A stretch of DNA of 64,000 bases from Antennarius striatus (Eukaryota > Chordata > Actinopteri > Lophiiformes > Antennariidae): contig NC_090789.1 in NCBI RefSeq assembly GCF_040054535.1, positions 5,448,197 to 5,512,196 on the forward strand, read 5' to 3'. Position 1 is the stretch's first letter. The number at the start of each line of letters is the position of its first letter. Below the pieces are notes generated by a model that saw nothing but the letters and a program-made list of their open reading frames with translations, was not told the origin of the DNA and searched no databases. Positions 24,205 through 30,915 of the stretch are shown here, one piece after another. Both the position numbers and the translations under genes were made by a program.

Positions 24205-24971
24205 CACGGGACCGCAGTGTAGACGATGGAGGAAGTGATGCACCAGATCCAGACGTGCCCCTCCAGATCTTAGACCTGCAGGCAATTTTCTCGTCCCTAG
24301 TAATTCCAACTGAAGCCACCAGAACCCTTCTGGTAGGCCCACTGCAAACAGCCGTCACCTTCGTCTGTGACACTGGAGCTGAGGTGTCTCTCATCCGTGA
24401 TGAAGTTCCAGGTCTGAAACCCTCCGGTCGGAGCATACTCGTGGTAGGGGCCTCTGGAAAACCAACGCCCAATCCCTGGTCCAAAAAATGTAAAGTCATT
24501 GACGAAGATGGAACGGAAGTCACGACCACCTTCGTTCTGAGCCCACACTGTCCAGTCAACCTTTTAGGCCGAGACCTCCTTGTAGCACTCAACCTCAGTA
24601 TTCTCGCTGACGGAACGACGCTCAAAAGTCTCCAAAATGGACAACACATCACTATTGGTCCTCGAAAGTCCGTCCACGCCTACCACTTTCTATGCCTTGG
24701 ACCTAACCACAGCAGGGCCCTCTTCGGTGACACTAGACCTCCTCGCACAGACAAAATCTTCAGTCCCATGCCATTCTACAGTCATCCAAACGCAATTCCC
24801 CCTCCATGTGACCATCCTCTTCCCTCACCACCCAGTGGACCACCAATGGCTATTGAGGTTCCAACGCCTACGGCCCTCAAGACTACACATCAAATACCTT
24901 TTGTGGGGTCCAAACTGGGCCTGTGCAGTCACAACTGTCCAGGAGGAAGTATCAGCCATGATGCCCAGTGA
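24201..24971 (+). CDS. pro: ERV protease frame (gag frame, via readthrough)
   Basis: Continuous with gag across the UGA. The aspartic protease has the catalytic DTG at 24369-24377 within VCDTGAEVSLI, a glycine-rich flap region (VVGASGKPTP) and the typical C-terminal LLGRDLL near 24561-24581. The protease fold should end near 24625. After that this frame becomes Pro/His-rich and unlike any known protein until a TGA at 24969, while the plausible coding sequence continues in the frame one base further on. Either a +1 shift occurs near 24,626-24,650 or this copy carries a small indel there. Confidence 0.85.
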   Translation, partial: LARDRSVDDGGSDAPDPDVPLQILDLQAIFSSLVIPTEATRTLLVGPLQTAVTFVCDTGAEVSLIRDEVPGLKPSGRSILVVGASGKPTPNPWSKKCKVIDEDGTEVTTTFVLSPHCPVNLLGRDLLVALNLSILADGTTLKSLQNGQHITIGPRKSVHAYHFLCLGPNHSRALFGDTRPPRTDKIFSPMPFYSHPNAIPPPCDHPLPSPPSGPPMAIEVPTPTALKTTHQIPFVGSKLGLCSHNCPGGSISHDAQ

Positions 24972-25179
24972 TGCAACGCCGCATGTAACCTTAGCTCGTT
25001 CTGCTGAGATGTCATGGCAACAGCCGAACCAACGCGCATCAGCAGCTGAAAAGACGCGTCACTGGGAACAAGTTGACCCAACCACTTTTCGTTTGGACCA
25101 TCACTACTACGGCACTATGTGGAAACGCCCCCTCGGATGGACTACTACGGCCTCTCCAACGACTCACTTGTCTGCCTGA
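24586..25179 (+). CDS. ERV inter-domain region with 2H phosphoesterase-like motifs
   Basis: This frame is +1 relative to gag-pro and the same as the reverse transcriptase. It is open from 24586 (first ATG 24637) to a TGA at 25177-25179. It holds two motifs of the form His-Val-Thr-hydrophobic. The first (PLHVTILF) has its His at 24805 and the second (PHVTLA) has its His at 24982, 59 residues apart. Paired HxT motifs define 2H phosphoesterases such as CNPase, LigT/AKAP7-like enzymes, coronavirus NS2a and the rotavirus VP3 C-terminal domain. The spacing in those is nearer 75-95 residues, so this would be a compact or divergent member. Beginnings of strand-like hydrophobic runs (FYALDL, SVTLDLLA) precede motif 1. 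It could instead be an uncharacterised linker of this ERV lineage. No catalytic activity can be claimed. Confidence 0.5.
   Translation, partial: HSTSVFSLTERRSKVSKMDNTSLLVLESPSTPTTFYALDLTTAGPSSVTLDLLAQTKSSVPCHSTVIQTQFPLHVTILFPHHPVDHQWLLRFQRLRPSRLHIKYLLWGPNWACAVTTVQEEVSAMMPSDATPHVTLARSAEMSWQQPNQRASAAEKTRHWEQVDPTTFRLDHHYYGTMWKRPLGWTTTASPTTHLSA
25177..25179 (+). other. In-frame UGA between the HVT domain and RT
   Basis: The frame is open on both sides of this TGA (GCC TGA CAA), and sequence after it reads directly into the RT N-terminus. It may be a nonsense mutation (CGA to TGA, a CpG transition, would explain it) or a second leaky stop, as it is also followed by C. Confidence 0.7.
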
Positions 25180-27516
25180 CAACCAGTCAAAGCCCTTTAT
25201 GTAGCTTCCGACTTTCCACAGATTCCACTGAAATTCTGGTCCACCTCCAAAGCCGACGTGGGTCTGTTGACCACAGCCTCCCAAGTGACAATCGAACCAA
25301 AGACAACGTACAGACCCAGAGTGAAGCAATACCCCTTAAAGCCCGATGCCAAGGAAGGCATCCGTCCCGTCATTGCTACCATGATTGCTGCCAAAATCCT
25401 CGTGGAGTGCCCCACAGCTGAGTGTAACACGCCCATCTTCCCAGTTCGAAAGGCAGACTCCACTACGTGGCGCCTGGTCCATGATCTCCGAGAAGTCAAC
25501 AAAGCCATCGTCCAACGAGCCCCATGCGTTCCAGATCCACATACTCTACTGAATGAGCTCCGCCCGGAGCAACGATGGTCCACAGTCATTGACCTCGCCA
25601 ATGCATTTTTCTCCATTCCTCTCCACCCCTCTGCCATGGGTTGGTTTGGGTTCACTTTTGATGGAAAGAAATACACTTATACGAGACTCCCTCAAGGTTT
25701 CTCCGAAAGTCCCACCATCTTTTCTCAAGAAATCAACAACTGTATCACACTCCATGGCCATGCCCAAAGCACCCAAATCCTACTCTACGTCGATGACATC
25801 CTCATAGCCAGCCCTACATCAGAAGAAAATAAACTCGAAGCTGCATCCTTGTGTACGCACCTGGCCAACACAGGAAACAAAGCCTCACTTGCCAAGATAC
25901 AATGGTGCCAGCAAGAAGTCACCTTCTTGGGCCACAGAATCTCTGGAGAAGGTCGACAACTGACCGCAGAAAGAAAAGACGCTGTTCTACAAGCACCTCG
26001 CCCTGCCACAAAGAGACAGATGATGGCATTCCTGGGCCTGACAAACTACTGCCGTGCATGGATTGCGTCCTACGCCGAGAAAACACAGCCACTTCTAAAC
26101 CTCATATACTCAGAGGATTTGCCCCTGTCTGCCCGCCTGGATTGGACCCCCGAAGCTGCAGAGGCCTTCACAGCACTCAAATACGTCATCACAGACTCCG
26201 GGGTCCTGGCCCTGCCCAACTACAAAAAACCCTTCACCCAAACGGTTGATTGCAAAAGCGGCTTCATGACATCTGTCCTCCTCCAACCCCATGGCCAAAA
26301 GCTCAAGCCAATAGCCTACTACTCCAAGAAAATGGACCCTGTCGCCGCTGCGCTACCCCCATGTGTTCAGGCCATCTGTGCCGCCGCCATGGCTATCACC
26401 ATGTCAGCCGAATTGGTCCTGTTCCACCCTCTGACCCTACTTGTTAACCATGCAATCGATATTTTGCTCACCCAAACCAAAATGTCCTTCCTCTCACCAG
26501 CTCGACATCTCAACGTAACTGCTACGTTGCTCTCACAGCCCCATTTAACCATCAAACGGTGCGGCACCCTGAACCCCGCTACACTGTTGCCTACTGCCGA
26601 AGATGGTGACCCACATGACTGCCAAGAACGCACGTCTGTCTGTTGTAAGCCCCGAAAAGACCTCCAGGACACACCGCTTTCGACTGGCCATATTGTGTTT
26701 GTTGATGGCTCCTCTTCCAAAGCCCCTGATGGAACGAACCACACTGGCTATGCTGTAGTCACACAAACCTCTACTCTAAAGTCTGGTAAACTGCCTGGCA
26801 ATTGGTCTGCCCAAGCTGCAGAATTAACGGCCCTCACAGAAGCATGCAAACTTTTTCGTGGAGATGACGTCACAATCTATACGGACAGCCAATATGCATT
26901 CTCCACACTCCACATTTTTGCCGCCCAATGGGCCAGACGCGGTATGAAGACCTCCTCGGGAAGACCCGTCATGCACGCCACGCTCCTCCAAGACCTTTTG
27001 GAGGCCGTCCTCCTACCCAGAACCATAGCAGTTTGCAAATGTGCCGCCCATACGTCAGGCACCGACCCAGTCTCCCTAGGCAACGCCAAGGCTGATGCAG
27101 CCGCCAAGATTGCAGCCAAACACGCCGTCTCCATGCACCTTCATCAAGCCTCCAGATCGCGTGTTCCTGAATCGATCCCCCTTGAAGTCCTTAAAGACAT
27201 GCAATCGGCTGCCCCGGACAAAGAAAAGACCTCATGGATGCTGTCTGGTGCTACCGTCACCGACGACCTTTACCATGTTGACAAGAAGCCATGCATTCCC
27301 CGCAGCTTGTTCCACACGATTGCTGTGCTGAGTCATGGCAAGAGCCATGTCTCAACAGGAGGGATGATATCAATAGTGGAACAAGCCTTTCATATGTCAC
27401 AAGGCCTCCAAACCTTCTTCAAAAATTTTTGTAGGAACTGCATCACATGCTGCCGCCACAACAGCCAAGGCAACGTTAAAACGAGGACAACATCCAGTCG
27501 GCTCCTACCCGTTTGA
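25180..27516 (+). CDS. pol: ERV reverse transcriptase, RNase H and integrase N-terminus
   Basis: The frame is open from just after the TGA at 25177 to a TGA at 27514. No ATG is expected since it is made as part of a polyprotein. The RT has an N-terminal [12 protein letters not shown] region, LPQGF (near 25690) and the catalytic YVDD at 25786-25797. RNase H keeps all four acidic residues: Asp in VDGSS (26704), Glu in AAELTAL (26821), Asp in YTDSQYA (26884) and Asp in KADAAA (27094). The H of its CAAHTSG loop is at 27049. The integrase zinc domain follows, with H27334, H27346, C27439 and C27448 (H-X3-H-X30-C-X2-C). The frame then breaks at about 27481-27485, and the terminal 11 codons are out of frame. 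Confidence 0.93.
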   Translation, partial: QPVKALYVASDFPQIPLKFWSTSKADVGLLTTASQVTIEPKTTYRPRVKQYPLKPDAKEGIRPVIATMIAAKILVECPTAECNTPIFPVRKADSTTWRLVHDLREVNKAIVQRAPCVPDPHTLLNELRPEQRWSTVIDLANAFFSIPLHPSAMGWFGFTFDGKKYTYTRLPQGFSESPTIFSQEINNCITLHGHAQSTQILLYVDDILIASPTSEENKLEAASLCTHLANTGNKASLAKIQWCQQEVTFLGHRISGEGRQLTAERKDAVLQAPRPATKRQMMAFLGLTNYCRAWIASYAEKTQPLLNLIYSEDLPLSARLDWTPEAAEAFTALKYVITDSGVLALPNYKKPFTQTVDCKSGFMTSVLLQPHGQKLKPIAYYSKKMDPVAAALPPCVQAICAAAMAITMSAELVLFHPLTLLVNHAIDILLTQTKMSFLSPARHLNVTATLLSQPHLTIKRCGTLNPATLLPTAEDGDPHDCQERTSVCCKPRKDLQDTPLSTGHIVFVDGSSSKAPDGTNHTGYAVVTQTSTLKSGKLPGNWSAQAAELTALTEACKLFRGDDVTIYTDSQYAFSTLHIFAAQWARRGMKTSSGRPVMHATLLQDLLEAVLLPRTIAVCKCAAHTSGTDPVSLGNAKADAAAKIAAKHAVSMHLHQASRSRVPESIPLEVLKDMQSAAPDKEKTSWMLSGATVTDDLYHVDKKPCIPRSLFHTIAVLSHGKSHVSTGGMISIVEQAFHMSQGLQTFFKNFCRNCITCCRHNSQGNVKTRTTSSRLLPV

Positions 27517-28300
27517 AATCATCCACATGGACTTCATCGAGCTTAACACAGTCCAAAACTACAAGTACTGCCTAGTGTTGATTGATACACTAACCAAATG
27601 GGTCGAACTAGTCCCATCCAAACATGCAGATGCACTCACAGTTGCCAAAGCCTTATGCAAACACATCATCCCAGAACACGGTATACCACGCGTTATTCGT
27701 AGCGACAATGGTACACACTTCGTCAACGAAATTGTCCAAAACATAAGTAAACACCTTGGCATCGAACTAAAACATCACTGTGCGTATCACCCGCAAAGTG
27801 CAGGCCTAGTTGAAAGAACAAACGGTACGGTCAAATTGCGACTCCGCAAAACCATGGAAGAAACCAAAAAGCCATGGCCAGAGTGTTTAGACTTAGTCAA
27901 AACATACATGCGCATCACACCCACAAGCACAGGTCTGACACCATTCGAAGCGGTACACGGCCGACCATTCAACTTCCCACTGTGGGAAGGTCAAACGGTA
28001 CAAGAACAAATAGGCCAGCTCGATCCCCTGACAGAATGGCTGTGCAAACTCTTTGACAAAAGAGAAATCCAAAGAGCAAATGATCTGCCCCCTTCCTCTT
28101 TATCTCTGTCGCCCACACAGGAGCTGCTGAGACCTGGGGACCTGATCTTGCTTAAGGTGATCAAGAGAAAAAACTGGTCAAGTCCTAAGTGGAACGGGCC
28201 CCACAGAGTATTGATCACCACCCCCACGGCTGTCAAGATTGCTGAACGAGACACGTGGATACACCAGTCCCATTGCAAGAAGGTCCAAGAATTACAATGA
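27485..28300 (+). CDS. pol: ERV integrase core and C-terminal domain, shifted frame
   Basis: Continues the integrase in the next frame (+1 relative to RT), beginning near [10 protein letters not shown]. The catalytic triad is complete: Asp in HMDFIE (27530), Asp in RSDNGTHF (27704) and Glu in LVERTNG (27812), with exactly 35 residues between the second Asp and Glu. The C-terminal domain has [16 protein letters not shown], typical of gammaretroviral integrases. It ends at TGA 28298-28300, overlapping the env ATG by ATGA. Because the zinc domain and the core are in different frames, a functional integrase cannot be made from this copy without recoding. Confidence 0.92.
   Translation, partial: GQHPVGSYPFEIIHMDFIELNTVQNYKYCLVLIDTLTKWVELVPSKHADALTVAKALCKHIIPEHGIPRVIRSDNGTHFVNEIVQNISKHLGIELKHHCAYHPQSAGLVERTNGTVKLRLRKTMEETKKPWPECLDLVKTYMRITPTSTGLTPFEAVHGRPFNFPLWEGQTVQEQIGQLDPLTEWLCKLFDKREIQRANDLPPSSLSLSPTQELLRPGDLILLKVIKRKNWSSPKWNGPHRVLITTPTAVKIAERDTWIHQSHCKKVQELQ
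28084..28121 (+). other. Candidate env splice acceptor
   Basis: A long pyrimidine tract (28088-28110) ends in CCCACACAG/G, with the cut after 28120. It lies inside the integrase C-terminal coding region, about 176 nt before the env ATG, where gammaretroviral env acceptors are found. Confidence 0.6.
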
Positions 28301-29097
28301 AGGTCCAGCAACTCCTGGTAACAACCATTGGACTCCTGATAGCCACCCCAACTAACCAGCAGAACATCCAAGCAAAAATCTGGGGAGACGAGTACAAAGC
28401 AACAGATGGCCCGGACCCAGAATTCAACATTCGCGTCTGTGTCTTATCACCTAAAACCATTCCCTCCGTAGTCGGAGGCAACCCTGCTCTCCCAGCAGCT
28501 AAAAGACTCATCGCCCCAGCCGTCATCCCGCCAGTACCACACGACGACCCCAGCCACTTTGGGTCTACATGGACTATACACGACGATGAGAACGACCCCA
28601 ATCATCCTTCTCCATTCCACGCCAAGCTTTGGTGGAAGTACGCCAACCTTACAGCCCATAAAGCCAACAAGTCTGGTTGCTATGTTTGCTCCATCCTCCC
28701 CCACGCTGTGTCCCAACCACACCTCTACGCATCCCCACTCAGCGAAACCCACTCTCTCAGCATCCTGAACCAGACCCTGGGACTCACCTCCACGGACCCA
28801 AACGCACCTCGGTATACGAATCTTCGCCGCGCCATGTCCGCGGACCCTCACCCCCAAGCTGGCTGGCTCGATTGGCTCTTCACTGGCACATGGTCCCAGG
28901 TGCTGGTAAAAATCATCTTCCCCTTTGTCGCCGTCGTCATCCTCTCCCTCCTGACATGTGCCTTTTGCTCATGTTGTGTGATCCCCATGTCCAAACGCAT
29001 GATGAGCCAGGTGTTCGTTGCCCACCTCCATGCTTACAACCTTGTCAAAATTGAGGACATTGACTCTGACATTGACGAGGAACTATCCTCTATCTAA
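28297..29097 (+). CDS. env: ERV envelope, internally shortened in frame (266 aa)
   Basis: The start chosen is the ATG overlapping the pol stop, because it begins a signal peptide ([18 protein letters not shown]). Upstream in-frame codons overlap integrase and are not signal-like. The first ~170 residues look like the N-terminal part of a surface subunit, with N-glycosylation sites (NLT, NKS, NQT) and a CYVC motif. The sequence then jumps to a membrane-proximal Trp-rich stretch ([11 protein letters not shown]), a transmembrane helix (about 28906-28980) with a Cys cluster, and a cytoplasmic tail ending in acidic residues. Furin site, fusion peptide, heptad region and CX6CC are absent. Typical Env is about 450-650 residues. 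The frame is kept across the deletion, so a short membrane-anchored glycoprotein could still be made, but it cannot mediate fusion. Confidence 0.85.
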   Translation: MKVQQLLVTTIGLLIATPTNQQNIQAKIWGDEYKATDGPDPEFNIRVCVLSPKTIPSVVGGNPALPAAKRLIAPAVIPPVPHDDPSHFGSTWTIHDDENDPNHPSPFHAKLWWKYANLTAHKANKSGCYVCSILPHAVSQPHLYASPLSETHSLSILNQTLGLTSTDPNAPRYTNLRRAMSADPHPQAGWLDWLFTGTWSQVLVKIIFPFVAVVILSLLTCAFCSCCVIPMSKRMMSQVFVAHLHAYNLVKIEDIDSDIDEELSSI

Positions 29098-29434
29098 AGA
29101 ACTTTCTCCCTCGTCGGGGGAGCAGACACCCGCCTGGTCCCCTGCTACGTGGTATAGCCACCACCAAGCACCCGTTGCAACTTAAGCGATTGTGGCGCCT
29201 TCGGTCAGGCTCACCCTTTTTCCCTGAGGTCATCCAGGTCATGAGACTGCCGCTCCGTGCGGAGGGTAGGAGGGGAATTTTCCCTAACTGTGCATTTTTC
29301 CATGTTCCCATTCCGAATTGCTTAGGGTTTTTCGCCCCTCCCTGGGTTGACCACCTGTTTGTGACGTTTCTCCCATGATGACACGATGAAAAGCTTTCGA
29401 GACAAGTTGTGTTTGATGTTTAGAAACCCACAAC
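29098..29434 (+). other. Proviral 3' untranslated region
   Basis: Noncoding between env and the polypurine tract. It contains a second polypurine-like run (GGAGGGTAGGAGGGGAA, 29261-29277), about 170 bp upstream of the one next to the LTR. Confidence 0.6.
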
Positions 29435-29444
29435 AGGAGGGAAA
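29435..29444 (+). other. Polypurine tract
   Basis: AGGAGGGAAA immediately before the TG of the 3' LTR, in the position of the plus-strand primer for reverse transcription. Confidence 0.85.
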
Positions 29445-29923
29445 TGTAAGATAAGCTAAAATTCAAATGAAGTATATGTGTGTTTCTAAAATGTCATAAT
29501 CTACATTTAGAAGTGCTGCACCCAAATGTACTAACAAACACATCCTGTTCCAGTTAATCACCTACTGCAGACAGCTACAACCTTGATGACGATTAGAATG
29601 TTCCAACATAGATAACCACAAGTTAACTCCCAACATGTAGAAAAACGTCTTATTGTTCTCGACCTTGTGTGTGATCTAAACTGTTACGACGCCTGCGCGC
29701 GTCTTTATCTAATCCTGCTCTATCCATTTTTTAATAAAAGAAAGCAGCCGGGTGGGACAGAGTTAGAGTCTACTTTGAATTGCACCAAGTCAAGTGCATC
29801 TCTTCTGTGTCTCTCCCTGCTGCAGCTGGTAAAACTTTAAAACCTCTCTGGGTGCCTTTGTCTGATGACCCTGGTCTAGCTTAGAACAGTTTTTGAGTGA
29901 ATGTTCGAGATTTAGACCCAACA
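29445..29923 (+). repeat. 3' LTR (479 bp)
   Basis: Identical by eye to the 5' LTR over the full length. Its U3 promoter points toward the 3' end of C18orf21, whose stop codon is about 830 bp away on the opposite strand. Confidence 0.96.
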
Positions 29924-29928
29924 ACAGC
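29924..29928. repeat. 3' target-site duplication ACAGC
   Basis: Matches 20962-20966. Host sequence continues with TAACTG. Confidence 0.93.
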
Positions 29929-30752
29929 TAACTGAAATTATTTCGGTAAATCAAGCAGTACAAAATGTAATAGATATATTAAAATTCCTGCTACAAAAGA
30001 TATCAATAACAATTTAAAAAACATATAGCCAAAGAAAATAAAGCAGTTTTAGGCAGGGGTGCCTAATCCATGTAAACAGCAACTGATGAGTCCCATGATA
30101 GATGATAATTATATTCAAGATTTAAATATATTCATGATTCAACAGTGGTAGCAACAGCTGTACTGTATATACATTTGTCTTTCTCATTTTTAGGCAATGC
30201 CAGTGTGTAAATAGAAAAGTTTTGCACTTAGTAATATAAATACAAATAGTTGGATATATATTTATCTTCTAAATATCCTTTAACTTAAAAAAAAAAAAAA
30301 TTAGAAAAAATAAATGGAGACAGATGTCAGCTTGTCCACACATAGCGTCACAGAATAATTATGTGTTTTCTGCATTTTGATAAATATTGAAAGAGTCCTC
30401 ATCATTTCATGTAAAATAACCTCTTCAGGTTAGAAGACGATGAAAGACAGGATCTAACTTGGACAAGAGGAGCATTCTGCTCCGAGCAGCTCAGCAGAGG
30501 ATGCAGTGATCCTGGTTAATAGTTGAAATAGCAAGCCCAGTGCTCCGAGCTGTAGCATTTAAGAAACTGGGAGGGCCATTCCAAACAGCCTAGCAACAGC
30601 TGTGTTGGTAGGCAAACTGTGACTCTTCCCACACCGGCTTAAAAACCAAAGTTACTTTCTTAGGTTTCTCATTAGCCTTTGGTGCAAACAGGGTACAACA
30701 ACCCATTTAAAAAAATGTTTCAACATAAATGTATGGTGCATGTGAAAGCTAC
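29929..30752 (-). other. Probable 3'UTR of C18orf21
   Basis: AT-rich host sequence downstream of the stop codon. It has an A14 run on the plus strand (near 30287-30300) but no AATAAA or ATTAAA on the minus strand by eye, so transcription of this gene may have ended beyond the present ERV site. Confidence 0.4.
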
Positions 30753-30915
30753 TCAGAGTGAGGACAAAAAATGTTTCAAGCCCCCCTTCTTGCTGCCCTG
30801 GTTGTCCTGTCGCATGAGTATCTTGCTGAGACGCTGGACGACCCAATTTTTAGGTTTTGATAGGGGCTTAGAGGAAGATGAGCCTGAGCCTGAAGGGCCG
30901 GAGGAGGTGGAGGAC
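30753..30915 (-). CDS. c18orf21: C18orf21 coding exon 5 with stop codon
   Basis: Acceptor CCCCTACAG. A Ser/Gly-rich start is followed by the conserved C-terminal helix (VVQRLSKIL) and KHFLSSL, with TGA at 30755-30753. Confidence 0.9.

Larger units (their letters stand above)
20967..29923 (+). mobile_element. Gammaretrovirus-like endogenous provirus (8957 bp, recent, pol and env damaged)
   Basis: A full proviral layout is visible: LTR, primer-binding site, leader, gag, pro, pol (RT, RNase H, integrase), env, polypurine tract, LTR. Class I (gamma/epsilon-like) placement rests on several features. Gag starts MGQT, has one CCHC knuckle and a PPxY motif, and shares its frame with pro across a stop codon. 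RNase H and integrase are of gamma type and the integrase tail has a WNGPHRV module. The LTRs appear identical and the duplication is intact, so the insertion is young. As read, pol has a UGA at 25177 and two frame breaks, and env is internally shortened, so this copy should not be autonomous. Its coding region is richer in C and A than the AT-rich flanks. It is transcribed opposite to both neighbouring host genes. Confidence 0.96.

Noticed and set aside
24600..24660. Programmed -1 frameshift at the end of protease
   Set aside because: The frame change is in the +1 direction and no slippery heptamer fits, so a -1 event cannot explain it.
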